Shown: positions 45,240 through 56,319, numbered from the stretch's first letter. The stretch is 64,000 nucleotides of DNA from Phymorhynchus buccinoides (GCA_017654935.2 CM065690.1:17285232-17349231); one strand, 5' to 3'. Notes: generated by a model from the letters alone, not told the origin. Numbers and translations are program-made.

Positions 45240-45459
45240 AGTGATGTACCGAGGATGGAAAAGTGATAGGACAAACTGTCCTGAGACAAGGGAAATCAAT
45301 AGGACAATGTCCTGTTTCTTGCAGAAATCAATAAGACAAAGCATGCCAATGTTAATTAAAATGTTAATCATGTGTCCTGACGGGGCCGGGGACAACACAA
45401 TATGACATTTTCAATGTTAATAGGTCAATGGCTTATGACCGGCACCTCCGGACATGAAA
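45240..45459. mobile_element. MITE family with CAGTGATGTACCGAGG end
   Basis: The left end CAGTGATGTACCGAGG is complementary to CCTCGGTACATCACTG at 11186 in another copy. The right end here is worn (CACCTCCGGACATG). Shared internal words are CAATGTCCT, TTAATAGGTCAATGG and TATGACC. Other copies are at about 440-600, 11090-11205 and 12840-12930. Confidence 0.7.
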
Positions 45460-45500
45460 AGATCCCCACCCCTGGTATCCCCACGGGGGAGTGTGCTTAC

Positions 45501-45633
45501 ATTGAGGCCAGGTGGGGACATGGATAGGTCCTGGGTGATGTCCTCAGCCTTGGGGGGCTCCGTCACCTCGGGAAGCTGCCACTCCGGCAACAAGGCCTTC
45601 AGCAGCTCCCACGTCTCCTGCAGGTGACTGTGT
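45501..45633 (-). CDS. ADGB: ADGB exon, ETWELLKALLPEW block
   Basis: Acceptor TTCCCCCACAG and donor GTAAGC. It encodes HSHLQETWELLKALLPEWQL, then PEVTEPPKAEDITQDLSMSP and PGLN. It corresponds to the DKVWELLKEILPEF segment of human ADGB. The phase completes Gln from the previous exon. Confidence 0.92.
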
Positions 45634-45654
45634 CTGTGGGGGAAAACAAGCATG

Positions 45655-46297
45655 TATGTATGTATGTATGTATGTATGTATGTATGTATGTATGCATGCA
45701 TGCATGCGTGTGTGTATGTATGTATGTATGCATGCATGTATTATGTATGTATGTCTGCATGCACACGCATGCACAGATAGAAACACAGACAGGAACACGG
45801 ATACAAGGCGCGGGCGCACACGCGTGCACACACACACACACACACACACGCACGCACGCGCGCACTCACTCACGCACGCATGCACGTAAACAGACGCAGA
45901 CACGTAAGCGCACGAAGAAGCAGGCAGGTGATTGTTTCTGTAGGAAACACGTTCATGCACGCACAAACAGAAACAGATAGACACAGACACAAGACAGACA
46001 GACACACACACACACATGCACACACATGCGCGCGCGTGCCCGTAGAAACAGACACACGCTGATACAATCACACATGCAAGGATGCACGCACACTCACAGA
46101 GACACATCCAGACAGAGACGCGCATGAACGCACATATACAAGACAGACGCGCACACACACATACATGCACGCACGCACGAACACACACATATGCACAAAC
46201 AAACACACACACGCACATGCACACACACACATATACAAATACAAACACGCACACATGCACAGTTGTGAGTATACATCGAATACACGCACAACACACA

Positions 46298-46350
<53 letters not shown>

Positions 46351-46400
46351 ACATACACACACACATACACATGTGCACACACACACACACACACTGGACA
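45655..46400 (+). repeat. ATGT, CA and CG microsatellite block
   Basis: (GTAT)n at 45655-45740 and CA/CG-rich tracts to 46395. No coding content. Confidence 0.93.
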
Positions 46401-46419
46401 CATGCATTATTATATTAGA

Positions 46420-47020
46420 AACAATACCTCGAAGGGAAAAGAGACAATCTCAAGAATAACTAAAACATTGCATTTTCATGTGAATAATCTCGTGCACAAC
46501 AACAAAAATGAAACGGGCTTGAAGTGAAAAATGTACATGAAAGACTAGACAGAGACCACAAATCAACATAAAACAATGCTAGAGACACGCAAGCAGAAAA
46601 AGGCAGAAAATAAGAGACAAAGAGCCAAGAAGGTGAAAAACAAACCGGGAACGATCAAGATTGCAATCTAGGAGTAGGCCTACGTCCACCTACAACCAAA
46701 CACTGTCAATGGATGAGTACGTGTGCCAATATTTAAAGTTGGAACTCCACGGACAACTAAATAGTTTAATCTTTAAAAATGTCCAACACAATAACATATA
46801 CGTAGACAATTTAACAGATAAAAACTGAAACAGATTACAAGAAAATTAAACCATATGAACAAAAATTAATTCCACGATTCAAAAGCATGCACATCCACAA
46901 TAAAAAAAAAAATCTAACTTCAAATTTGACGATTACGAATGAGACTGTTGCAATGAAAGAGAAAATTACGTAATAAAACATCATTCTGTTTCTTATTATA
47001 TCTTAATTACTATCACGGAC
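46420..47020. other. ADGB intron, no gene seen
   Basis: AT-rich unique sequence without exon-like features. Confidence 0.5.
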
Positions 47021-47024
47021 AGTG

Positions 47025-47355
47025 TAGACTCTCGATTCCTGCATTTGTGGGGTCTGAGACATACGATGCTAGTTGGTAGCAACCTGTCATAAGTCTCTAA
47101 AAAGAAAAGATTCTCTAGCACGATGCATCATGCTGGTCTTGAAAGAGACTGGCAGAATAACTCAATCAATAAGGCAATATTTGTTTGACTCTCGATTCCT
47201 GCATTTGTGTGGTCTGAGCACAATTAAGAAAGACACACGATGCTAGTTGGTAGCAACCTGTCATAAGTCTAAGAAAAAGAAAAGATTCTATAACACGATG
47301 CATCATGCTGGTCTTGAAAAAGAGTGGCGGGATAAGGCAATATTTGTTTGCTTGT
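47025..47355. repeat. Tandem duplication of about 165 bp
   Basis: GACTCTCGATTCCTGCATTT, ACGATGCTAGTTGGTAGCAA and CGATGCATCATGCTGGTCTT occur twice in the same order, separated by about 165 bp, with small insertions. Confidence 0.88.
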
Positions 47356-47359
47356 TGTT

Positions 47360-48030
47360 ATTTTTTTCAAACATCAAACAACAAATTTTCAAACTGAAAA
47401 TTATAAGTTTTGAAAAAACCAGCATCGTCAAGAGTACAAAAACTAATATTGAATCAAGTAAGGAGCAGTTTTATCTGAATGTAACTCCTACAGTGGGTGT
47501 GTGGGTGTCATATTGACTAGAAATGTGTGCATATTCGATTGCATGCATGTTTATGTGCCTATGTATGTGGATGTCATATGTGTGTGAGAGCAAAAGTACT
47601 CTCGAGTGTGTGAGCAATGTGCAAAACTGTGCACCACACAGATACATGCATGCATATGTTGAGTGTTTGTGTGTGCATCATCCCGAATGAATGCTTACCG
47701 GTATATGAGTGCATGTGCGCATGCCTGTGCATTTATGCTATGAATACCATTCGTGGTTATGTTGGTGATAGTGCAGAATTATAATAAATAAACTTTGATG
47801 GGATTTAAAAAAGAATATTGAACCAAGGGGAAGGTTTTCAAATAAAAAAATCAAGCAACAACAAAACAAGCAAACAAAAACATATAAACTGCATATTTGA
47901 AGCAACACAAAATGTCTCCCAGAATTGCGTCATAGCTGACGAAAGGAATGCACATAATCAGGGAAATTCAACAGAACGTGATGTCCAACAAGCGATTCTA
48001 AAACTGAAAGGATCCCTTGAATAGGGCATT
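47360..48030. other. ADGB intron, no gene seen
   Basis: TGTG/TGCAT-rich region at 47520-47720, otherwise unique. No supported exon. Confidence 0.45.
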
Positions 48031-48035
48031 CATAT

Positions 48036-48136
48036 AATCAAGGCTTGCCTCTGGCCGTTGTCCCTACTACACATGATGACGTTGCGAGTGGTCAGCAGGC
48101 TGTAGTACTTGTCCAGCACTTGACCCGCAGAGTAAC
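48036..48136 (-). pseudogene. Orphan exon-like fragment in an ADGB intron
   Basis: On the minus strand this reads GQVLDKYYSLLTTRNVIMCS then RDNGQRQA, with coding-like codon use and a pyrimidine-rich acceptor-like sequence before it. It does not fit between the flanking ADGB exons, which already join in phase without it; adding it creates a stop. I do not recognise the source protein. Confidence 0.35.
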
Positions 48137-48198
48137 AGGGAGGGGTACTGCCAGCCACAGCAATGCACCCATTCTTATGTATGATTTTTTTTAACTGT

Positions 48199-48407
48199 CA
48201 GGGCTCCCAATCGTCCCGCAAAACAGGGACTCCTTTACTTACAGTATAGAGGGTCCTAGAGGCGGGATAGAGGGTCCCAGTGGCATTGTGAATGCTAAAA
48301 AGATTTTTTTCTAGTGCATCCATGGGACCCCCTGCACATTCTTTTAGAGGGTCCTTGAGAATTTTAGTGCTTCATAGACACCCAAATGGGGGTCCCTGGG
48401 AGCCCTG
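48199..48407. mobile_element. MITE family 'CAGGGCTCCC', copy 2
   Basis: 209 bp with ends CAGGGCTCCCA and TGGGAGCCCTG and a perfect 5-bp duplication ACTGT (48194-48198, 48408-48412). It is similar along its length to 2093-2313, sharing GAGGGTCC words and TTTTTCTAGTGCATCC. Confidence 0.9.
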
Positions 48408-48409
48408 AC

Positions 48410-49010
48410 TGTTAACATAGCCTAAACAAATTTTCTTCGCTTACCTCCAAAATGGTTGAATGGTTATGTTCACACATTATAACACCATCCGTCAATCTCT
48501 CTAAGCTATGGCTGTTCTCCCTTAAAAACATCGGATTCAATTGTACGCGTTTTAACATTTATGGACAATAGAGTATTTTAAACTTTCATATTTCTATGTC
48601 TGCGTCAGCAACCTAACGTGTTTGAAAATTGCACAATTGGCGAAGTACACATATGACTGCAAAGCTTAAGGGTCTGTGCACATTTACGAAAACTTCCGTA
48701 CGGAAACCCATACGCGATCCGCAAATAAAGTAAAAGAAAATAAGAAATAAGTGATTGGAATATGTAGATGGGTTTCAGCGTGTATGCACACACCCATTCA
48801 TATTTATTACTTCCAGGTTGTTGGGTGGTTTTTTGTGTTGTTGGTTGTTGGGGGTTTGGGCGGATTGCGGACGTGTTTCCGTGCGGAAGTCTTCGTAAAT
48901 GTGCACGCAGCCAAAGACAATCATATAATCGGATTGTAAAGATAAAAATAATGTAAAGCCTTTTTTTTAAAGGCTGATGAGAGAATATTAAGGCGAGAAG
49001 AGGACGCATA
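48410..49010. other. ADGB intron, no gene seen
   Basis: Inverted words GTGCACATTTACGAAAACTT (48677) and GTCTTCGTAAATGTGCACGC (48888) with TTTCCGTACGG/TTCCGTGCGG suggest a small MITE at about 48675-48915. No gene. Confidence 0.5.
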
Positions 49011-49015
49011 CTCAC

Positions 49016-49105
49016 TGCAGGGGAATGGCCTCCGGTAACCATCCAGTCAGGTTGTGTACGATGAGCACGTCCCCGAACTCCTGTCCGGGGTTACCACCAC
49101 CGTAA
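49016..49105 (-). CDS. ADGB: ADGB exon, HNLTGWLPE block
   Basis: Acceptor GTGGTCAG and donor GTGAGT. It encodes YGGGNPGQEFGDVLIVHNLT then GWLPEAIPL. The His-x-Leu-Thr-Gly-Trp motif matches the HALTGWLPE of vertebrate androglobin, near where the calpain catalytic His would lie. The phase joins both neighbours. Confidence 0.93.
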
Positions 49106-49154
49106 CTGACCACACGGGACAACACAGTAGGGTCATCATTAAGCTAGTTAACCA

Positions 49155-49205
49155 CCAAGTTAACCATGCCCAGATGTATCTGGAGTTTGATACATCTGGG
49201 CATCA
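49155..49205. other. Short perfect hairpin in ADGB intron
   Basis: TGCCCAGATGTATC and GATACATCTGGGCA form a 14-bp perfect stem with an 8-nt loop. It lies next to the exon-end copies. It could be a worn foldback element; the stem is too short for a typical microRNA precursor. Confidence 0.6.
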
Positions 49206-49220
49206 ATTTCTGGGTTATGG

Positions 49221-49350
49221 CTTACAACACTCAAGGGAGACCACTTTGCTGGTTAAACAAAAATAAACTTATTCAAGGGAGACCACATTGAAGTGACAGA
49301 ACTTACTCAAGGGAGGCCTTGTGAAACGTTACTCAAATGAGATTCATTTT
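49221..49350 (-). repeat. Short tandem copies of an ADGB exon 3' end
   Basis: Three clear copies (49229-49248, 49267-49291, 49299-49320) and one weak one (about 49328-49350) match the exon ending at 50006. On the minus strand the third reads GGCCTCCCTTGAGTAAGTTC, against GGCCTCCCTGGAGTAAGTTC at the true exon end. They contain the donor sequence but almost no exon body. Confidence 0.75.
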
Positions 49351-49589
49351 GAAGAGATTTTTTTATTTTCGCAAAAGGAGGCCTCTTTGACCAAAAACAA
49401 CTTCAGGCATCAGAACAGCCAGATGTCCAATCCTCTGAAAACCGAACTCATAGGACCCATGAAGATCCAATAGAGTGGAAGGGCAGCATTAAAAATCAGT
49501 TTCTAACACGGCAATTCTTAGACAAATTATATTAAACTGCTAATTTGCCAGTCACAATATTACACCCATCTACAATGCTAATGGTACCA

Positions 49590-49765
49590 CAAACAAATCC
49601 TCTGTCAGCAGTTTTCGATCTTCTAATAATGTGCAAAGTCAAGGCATAGTAATATTCAGAGAATTCTCTGAATCCACAAACAAATCCTCGGTCAGCAGTT
49701 TTCGATCTTCTGAAAGTGTGCAAATCTTCAAGGCATATTAATTTTCAGAGAATTCTCTGAATCCA
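49590..49765. repeat. Tandem duplication of about 84 bp
   Basis: ACAAACAAATCCTCTGTCAG then CAGTTTTCGATCTTCT and TTCAGAGAATTCTCTGAATC occur twice in order. The internal AGAGAATTCTCT is palindromic. Confidence 0.85.
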
Positions 49766-50005
49766 GATAAAAGTGAATGCAGAAAAGCAAATATCGGAAG
49801 CGGTTTTAAACTTGAGGGCGCCCTTTCCCCAATTTTAAACAGTTTTATGAATTCACCTTCAAGAGCAATTGCCTTTGATCACCATACAGGGCGTTTATTC
49901 CCTTGATTACACTAAGAGACAACATCTCATGAAACCCTAATTTGTTTTCAGAGAGCTGCCATTACATGTACCATGCCTGATCTTTCTACTGATGGTGGAA
50001 CTTAC

Positions 50006-50145
50006 TCCAGGGAGGCCACTTTGAGGAGGGCCTTGGCCAGCAGCATGGGCCACAACTCGTAGGACAGCATGGTGACGGGCAGCAGCAGCTGGTCCAGCCT
50101 GTCGAACGGCATCAGGTCATCCACCAGGATCTTGCGCCAGCAACC
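50006..50145 (-). CDS. ADGB: ADGB exon, GCWRKILVDD block
   Basis: Acceptor GATCCAG and donor GTAAGT. It encodes GCWRKILVDDLMPFDRLDQL, then LLPVTMLSYELWPMLLAKAL and LKVASL. The W.KI..DD.LPFD....LLP....ELWPMLL.KA pattern is shared with calpains and androglobin. Short copies of its 3' end plus donor lie downstream at 49229-49320. Confidence 0.95.
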
Positions 50146-50244
50146 CTGGATCACACACAGATACATAAATACGGTCCGAGAGACAGACAGACAGACAGAC
50201 AGACACGTATCATTAACCTATAGTTTTATATCCTATCATATTTT

Positions 50245-50480
50245 ACCGCTCTGCGGGGCAGAGGGCGGAAGTCTCGTGCCTCCATACGGGGAGATGGACG
50301 ACCCCGCCCCCTTTACGAGTCTCTCCCCGTGGGGATACCGGAGGGTCTTTCAGCACAAGTAGTTCCCCCACCGTCTGGAAGTTATGTGCTAGCAGCTTCC
50401 TCTAGTCTATCTCTCTCTTTGACTCTTTCTTACTAATACTATGATCTACTATTTTTCTGACTTGCCGCAGAATGGGCCTT
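50245..50480 (-). mobile_element. SINE-like repeat S1, copy at 50.2 kb
   Basis: Minus-strand copy with CGAGTCTCTCCCCGTGGGGA, AGTAGTTCCCCCACCGTCTG and GATCTACTATTTTTCTGACT. Confidence 0.75.
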
Positions 50481-50812
50481 TAATTTTTTTTGTTAAATCT
50501 TCGAAATATTTTTTTGCTCTGAGCTCCTACGAAATCAAAATGTTTCACATGAATGCAGCGGCGAGACCAGTGAACACTGAAAAAACGGACACATACGTAC
50601 CTTACCCATTATGGTCATATGCCTTGGAACGCAGTAGAAGAAGAAAAAAGGCCGCTTTGTAGTGTATCGGATTGCATTATACCCTACTCGGAGTCTATCG
50701 AACTGTGGTGTAGGCCTAGTGTATCGTGTTGGGTTACTTTCTCATTAAACTTTCCTCTTCTAAAGCGTTGTGTCTTGCATCGTGCAGAATTGTATCATAT
50801 CATACCACAACC

Positions 50813-50814
<2 letters not shown>

Positions 50815-50848
<34 letters not shown>

Positions 50849-51165
50849 TGGGGATACCGGGGGACTTTTGTATAAATAGTTCCCCACCTTCTGGAAGTTC
50901 TGTGCTTGTAACTTCCTCTAAGCTGTCACACTCTTTGACTCTGCCTTTTCCCTTTGCTTACTGTCATCCACTATTTTTCTGCCTTACTGGTCCATTCTCC
51001 TGCCCTTTTCACGAAACACTTTCAAAAACATTTCCTCCAGCCGAAGTCGTACTTGCTTGGACCTAACTATTTCGCATAACGGCAGTACGACGCATCTGTG
51101 CTCGTAATCGACAGGAAACTGTCTGAGCGATCGAAGAAGACGAAGAAGAAGAAGAAGAAGAAGAC
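50815..51165 (-). mobile_element. SINE-like repeat S1, copy at 50.9 kb
   Basis: The longest minus-strand copy, starting after a poly-C run and ending in GACGAAGAAGAAGAAGAAG. It contains TTCTGGAAGTTCTGTGCTTG, CCACTATTTTTCTGCCTTAC and CGACAGGAAACTGTC. The (GAA)n end suggests a simple-sequence tail. Confidence 0.8.
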
Positions 51166-51267
51166 ATGCCGTGCCGCATTGTAATCCAACGTATCGTGCA
51201 ACTAAATAAATGATTGTGTTGGAATGTACCGTGTAGGGTTTGGTTTCTCGTCCATCTCAACACTCAC

Positions 51268-51606
51268 CATCCAGTAAAGCTTGACGATGTACTTCCCGTA
51301 CGGGTTGTAGAGCGGGACGTGGTTCTTCATCACCTTGTTGAGCGAGTAGATGTGCTCCCAGGGCCTCCAGTGGTGGGCGTTGAGGTTCGCCAGGGGGTCC
51401 ACCTCCGCTGGGGGGACTATGACAGACGCGCCAGGGGGGGGCTGGGGCTGGGAAGGGGGAGGGTTGTCCGCAGGGAGAACGGAGACGGTGGAATGCTTCG
51501 GGGTACGGTTGATGGTGGTGGTGGTGGTGGTGGTGGTGGTGGTTTGAACTTTGTCGATGCACAGGTTCCAGAGCGCGGTCACTTGGCTGATGAAGTAGCG
51601 TAGGAA
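51268..51606 (-). CDS. ADGB: ADGB exon, calpain-like core
   Basis: 113 whole codons. It begins [20 protein letters not shown], has a poly-Thr insert (ACC/ACA repeats, about residues 23-32), a Pro-rich stretch, and ends [20 protein letters not shown] and [14 protein letters not shown]. The closing block is one of the best conserved in the family. The acceptor sits next to a (CA)n tract and the donor is GTGAGT. The poly-Thr tract comes from a trinucleotide repeat and may vary between individuals. Confidence 0.95.
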
Positions 51607-51689
51607 CTGTGTGTGTGCGTGGAAGGATGGGGAGAATTTATTAAACGCGTGGGTGTACGCCTATTGCCTACTTACATGCTCATGTATAA

Positions 51690-52130
51690 ACATACACATA
51701 TACACGCAGACGCGCATACACAATTGCATACATACACACACGCGTGTGCGCGCGCGCGCACACACACACAAACACTTACACACAAACACATGCACTCACA
51801 ACCACGCACATACATTAACACACACACATGTACGCACGCCACTCACACACGAAGACCTGCATACTATGCTACAATGCAAACACATTAGGCCTACACATGA
51901 AACACATGCGCGCATGGGTGAACAACACATGCTTACATATGCACTCGAGCACATCCATAGACCCAGACACTCAAGACACCTACACATAATTATTTTTAAA
52001 TATGCACAAACACACATGTACACACACGCGCGCGCGCGCGCGCGAATACGCACATTCAAGCATACACACATGTACACGTACATGCGCATACATACACTCA
52101 CATGCACGCATACAGTTTCTTACACATTAG
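51690..52130. repeat. CA/CG-rich microsatellite block
   Basis: Long alternating purine-pyrimidine tracts, including (CG)n at 51742-51758 and 52026-52043. Possible Z-DNA. Confidence 0.9.
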
Positions 52131-52199
52131 CATACTTTAAAAATAATATTTTCTCCGTCTTATTTCACGAGTAGTGAATAGACGTTAATTTAAATGGAT

Positions 52200-52232
<33 letters not shown>

Positions 52233-52579
52233 GCACACACACACCAGGGCTTCTGAAAACGTACAAATTGTGCGTATTTACGCACTAGAGCTCTCAAATC
52301 ACCCCCTAGAATCTCAAACCATGCATGATATTTACCCTTTAAAATATCAAGTAGAAGGTGCGATGACGCATTAAAATAATCATGTGTACGTAAGCAGTCA
52401 TTACTTTTCAATAAGCTAATGACGTCGTTTGTATTTAAATCGCGTGTGTGTATGCGTGCGCGCGAGAAGCTAGGTGGAGGTTTCCCCACGTTTTCGCTTT
52501 GACCCCTTAAAATTTGAAACTGGGGGTGAAATTATCCCTTACAATTGTTAACAGGGGTTGAGAGATAAAAATCAGAAGC

Positions 52580-52580
52580 C

Positions 52581-52621
<41 letters not shown>

Positions 52622-52752
52622 CATATACACACACACGCACACGCACACACACACACACACGTGTGTGCGTACACACGGACAAACAGAGAGGATAAAATCA
52701 GAAGCCCTGCACACACACGCACACACACACGTGTGCGTGTACACACGGACAA

Positions 52753-52803
<51 letters not shown>

Positions 52804-52825
52804 AAGAAAGACAGACAGACCAGAC
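52580..52825. repeat. CA and GACA microsatellites with small tandem copies
   Basis: AAATCAGAAGCCCT occurs at 52569 and 52695 with CA tracts after each, followed by (GA)n and (GACA)n. Confidence 0.88.
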
Positions 52826-52839
52826 AGATAGAGACTGAC

Positions 52840-52920
52840 GTCACTGTGGTGCAAGTGTTTGTTATTGGTGAGAAGATCGAAGTTGTCGTTCATGTGATCC
52901 ACGTCCACCACTACTGGCGT
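52840..52920 (-). CDS. ADGB: ADGB exon, TPVVV block
   Basis: 27 whole codons, TPVVVDVDHMNDNFDLLTNN then KHLHHSD, between CCCTTTCAG and donor GTCAGT. It corresponds to the TPVVV...FDL....EHL segment of vertebrate ADGB. Confidence 0.92.
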
Positions 52921-52959
52921 CTGAAAGGGAAAACACACCACTGTCAGTATTTAGCTCTG

Positions 52960-53094
52960 TGTGTGTGTGTTGTTCTTCAGTTTAACGTCTTTCCACTAAA
53001 AGTGATCCAGACGTGCGTGCGTGCGTGCGTGTGTGTGTGTGTGTTGTTCTCCTTCTTCAGTTTAACGTCCTTCCACTAAAAGTGATTCAGACAG

Positions 53095-53126
<32 letters not shown>

Positions 53127-53400
53127 GTGTGTGCGTGTGTGTATGTGTTCGCGCGCGTCTGTGGTGAGTATTGTACTGCTGTAAGTTTCTCTGTGTGTGT
53201 TGTATGTGTGTGTGTGTGTGCTGCGCGTGCGTGCGTGCGTGTGCGCGCGCGATCATACGTTTGTGTGTGTGGTCAGTATCAACTGCTGCAAGTGTGCGTG
53301 TGTGTGGGGGTGTGGGGGTGACCTTGTGTGTGTATGCGCGCGTGTGTGTGTGTGTGTTTGCGTGCGCGCGTGGTGTGTGGTCAGTAGTAACTGCTGTTTA

Positions 53401-53436
<36 letters not shown>

Positions 53437-53653
53437 TGTGTGTGTGTGTGTGTGCATGTGAGTGCGTGCGCGCGCGCGCGCGTGTGTGTGTGTGAGAGAG
53501 AGAGCGTGTGTGTGCGCGCGTGTGTGCGCGCGTTGCTTGTGTGTGTGTGTATGTTTGTGTCTGTGTGTGTGTGCGCGCGGGCTTGTGTGTGTTTGTGTAT
53601 GCGTGTGTATGTACGTATTTGTTTGTGTGTATGTGTGCGTTTGTCGTCTGAAC

Positions 53654-53696
<43 letters not shown>

Positions 53697-53700
53697 CATT
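52960..53700. repeat. TG/CG microsatellite block with duplicated spacers
   Basis: CAGTTTAACGTC-TTCCACTAA occurs twice (52979, 53057). GTCAGTATCAACTGCTG-like words recur at 53166, 53272 and 53380. The rest is TG/CG/GA repeat. Confidence 0.9.
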
Positions 53701-53738
53701 CATCCTTTGAATCACTGGAGCGCTCACACTCCACCTAC

Positions 53739-53843
53739 CTTGTCCTCTCCCATAAAGTCGATCGGTCGTTTCCAGTGGTCCACTCGCAGTGACACAGGCA
53801 GGTCCAATTTGCCGTCAGGATCTTCAAAGTAAGTTGACTGTTG
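53739..53843 (-). CDS. ADGB: ADGB exon with FEDPDGK motif
   Basis: 35 whole codons between acceptor TCATTTCAG and donor GTAGGT. It encodes [20 protein letters not shown] then [15 protein letters not shown]. This matches the conserved FEDP.GK...PPSL...WKRP block of androglobin. Confidence 0.94.
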
Positions 53844-53946
53844 CTGAAATGATAGACGGGGATGATGAATTAAGCATAAAGGTGTAGTTCAGTATCCCCC
53901 CCCCCCCCCCTCTCCTTCATATTCTCGGCTTTTTCTACCTCATTAA

Positions 53947-54170
53947 CCCTTTCACCGCCAGCCATCTTTGAGCCACAAAAATTCCATTAACTTACTTGGC
54001 TACAAAGATTGTGGGATTTCTCTGTGACACATTTAGAATAGGGTCAATCCTTACTACCCAAATTTAGGAACACAATATCATTGAATAACAGACCCTGATT
54101 TGAAGAGTTTTAATGACATGGGTGTTAAAATCATTGTGGTGCAAAACATGTAACATTGGCGGTGAAAGGG
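53947..54170. mobile_element. piggyBac-like MITE
   Basis: 224 bp, ends CCCTTTCACCGCCA and TGGCGGTGAAAGGG, flanked by TTAA (53943-53946 and 54171-54174). TTAA targets and CCC ends fit piggyBac. No transposase. Confidence 0.88.
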
Positions 54171-54573
54171 TTAACTCGTTATTTCCGTTTCACGAAAGTA
54201 ACCATAAACCTAATACTAGCTCGAGCAAGCAAACTAGGGTTATTATTGTTTTATATGTGAAAGTTTTCAATGAGAATATTTTTAGTGGGTTGTAACGAAA
54301 CTAACAGTTTACATGCAACAAACAAACAAGTACACAACAAGTGTGAAGTAACATTGTTATGTGTACATGAGACACGACGAAACAACTGGATATTTCGGCG
54401 AATTCGCCTTTGACAACATAAACTCACCACAAACACACAAAAATCAGCAAAAACAACAAAGATTGGAAAAGAACAAAACAAGTCTTTTTTCTTCCCCTCT
54501 ACAATCCAATCTGCAAATGATGACAACAGTTTACATGAAAGCATTTCAGCTCAGCTTTTCGGAATAGTAGTTG

Positions 54574-55211
54574 CAGGGCTCCCAATGGGACCCTTTCACT
54601 TAGGGTACAGAGGGTCCTAGAGGAGGGATGGAGGGTCCCCATTGCATTGCAAATATTGAAATACTGTACATACAAATTCCAGGTGCATGTGATGAGTTGC
54701 TTGACGGAAGTTTTCAGAATGTCTATATGCGTACACAGACACGCACACAGATGGTAGGCAAAGAATTGGTCAATTCCGGGAGAGAGAATAGATGATACAT
54801 TTTTTTTTAGAGAATCAGTTCAGTGAATTAGGCCTAGAAGTAGTGAAAACAATGGACTGTGAAAGGTCTTTGATTGGAGGTCATAACTTGACTTTCATAA
54901 ATTGGAATGCCAAGACCATGGTTTGTTATTTTGCCCGGTTTTATGGACGACCCCGCCCCCTCCACGAGTCTCTCCCCCCGTGGGGATACCGGGGGGTCTT
55001 TCGTAAAAATGGTTCCCCCACCTTCTTGCAGCTCTGTGCTTGTAACTTCCTCTAATCTGCCACTCTCTTTGACTCTGCCTTTTCCCTTTGCTTTCAAATC
55101 ATCTACTATTTTTCTGACTTATTGGCCCATTCTCCTGCCTTTTTTCGAATAATGTTTCTCCTTTGAGCTTCTCCAAAATCGGAATCGGAATGAGGGTCCC
55201 TGGAAGCCCTG
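54574..55211. mobile_element. MITE family 'CAGGGCTCCC', copy 3, with nested SINE
   Basis: Ends CAGGGCTCCCA and GGAAGCCCTG, perfect 5-bp duplication AGTTG (54569-54573, 55212-55216). It is longer than the other copies because it carries an S1 repeat at about 54945-55185. Confidence 0.88.
54945..55185 (-). mobile_element. SINE-like repeat S1, nested copy
   Basis: CGACCCCGCCCCCTCCACGA, CGTGGGGATACCGGGGGGTC, GTGCTTGTAACTTCCTCTAA and ATCTACTATTTTTCTGACTT identify it. It sits inside a MITE, so it inserted later. Confidence 0.8.
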
Positions 55212-55439
55212 AGTTGCGTTCTTTGTTATCTGCGAGACTGACCCGTACACTGTATTATTAATATCATTTATAAAAATATATGTTTATATCATTCTGTTGT
55301 AGGTTACATCCCGTGTGGATTGGATTGACAAATGGTGCTTTGCTTTTACCTAGACAGATTCTATATGTGCATAAATCATAGGACTTTAAAAAACCGCGTA
55401 GACTAATACACATAGACACGCGCATATATAAACATTGCA

Positions 55440-55610
55440 CGCATATACACATACTGCATCACTCTCACACATACGCGCGCGCGCGCGCGCACGCACACAC
55501 ACGCACGCACGCACACACACACACACAAAGCACGCGCACACACACGCGCGCGCACACACATACACACACACTCACACGCACGCACACGCACACACACATA
55601 CACTGACATA
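55440..55610. repeat. CA/CG microsatellite
   Basis: Includes (CG)n at 55474-55490. Immediately downstream (in gene sense, upstream) of a small ADGB exon. Confidence 0.92.
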
Positions 55611-55619
55611 CAAACTTAC

Positions 55620-55676
55620 CACTGTGGGCGATTTTCCCTTTTTGTCCTCTTTAACTTTTGGCATGCCATGTGCATC
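55620..55676 (-). CDS. ADGB: ADGB exon, lysine-rich linker
   Basis: 19 whole codons, [19 protein letters not shown], between an acceptor ending CCATAG and donor GTAAGT. In human ADGB the same place holds a Lys-rich stretch ending GKSP. Phase 0 on both sides. Confidence 0.88.
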
Positions 55677-55689
55677 CTATGGACATGAG

Positions 55690-56210
55690 TATTATTATTT
55701 TATTTTTTTCAAACTAATATATCAGGCACGGAATCCACATTTTTTAAACAACTGTTTTCAATTTGTCTGTTTGTCTTAAGTCCGTCAGTCAGTCGATCTC
55801 TATGATGTGTGCCTGTATGTCATCCTGTCTATTAGTATTAGCAATTTTGAGCCAACACGAAAAGTTATTAATTGATCTTTTAAATAACTTTTCATGGAGT
55901 ATTAAGCTATCACGAAAACTTTCCATTCGTTTTAGAAGTCATCCGATGGATTACTCAAACAAACAAAAAATATTATCTATTTAACATTATTTTCATCAAA
56001 TCAAATCCTTGATAATTGAACAGAATTGTTCGAAATGCTTGGAGCAGTACATACTGCTCAAAAACGTAGTGGATACTGACTTTGCAAGAATCACCATGGG
56101 TTCAGTACTGAAATTGATAAGTTTCATTCCATTTGAAAACAAAAGTACATTCTTCTTTGAATATGAAATCAAAGACTAAAATCAATTCATATAAATCGAA
56201 CATGAACTCT
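55690..56210. other. ADGB intron, no gene seen
   Basis: AT-rich, unique. Small open frames only. Confidence 0.5.
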
Positions 56211-56219
56211 GTTCCTTAC

Positions 56220-56319
56220 CCATTTTTCCGCGTTGATGTCTGCATCGTTCCACTCGGGCCAGATGGATATCTTCTTTTTTATCTCTTGAGTTGGTGTGAC
56301 CGGTTGATTCCCAGCGAGC
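56220..56319 (-). CDS. ADGB: ADGB exon with WPEW motif
   Basis: Acceptor TGGTTTCAG and donor GTAAGG. It encodes LAGNQPVTPTQEIKKK then ISIWPEWNDADINAEKW. The WPEW..ADIN.EKW block is a strong androglobin N-terminal signature. 100 bp, 1 nt plus 33 codons. Confidence 0.93.

Noticed and set aside
43150..45289. Several open frames of 79-129 residues with a repeated ESSLKIVFDN-like pattern
   Set aside because: They are translations of a 78/79-bp intronic satellite that happens to be a multiple of three; open on both strands, no start context, no homology.
49155..49205. microRNA precursor
   Set aside because: Stem of 14 bp and 8-nt loop is too short, and it lies in a repeat-rich stretch.
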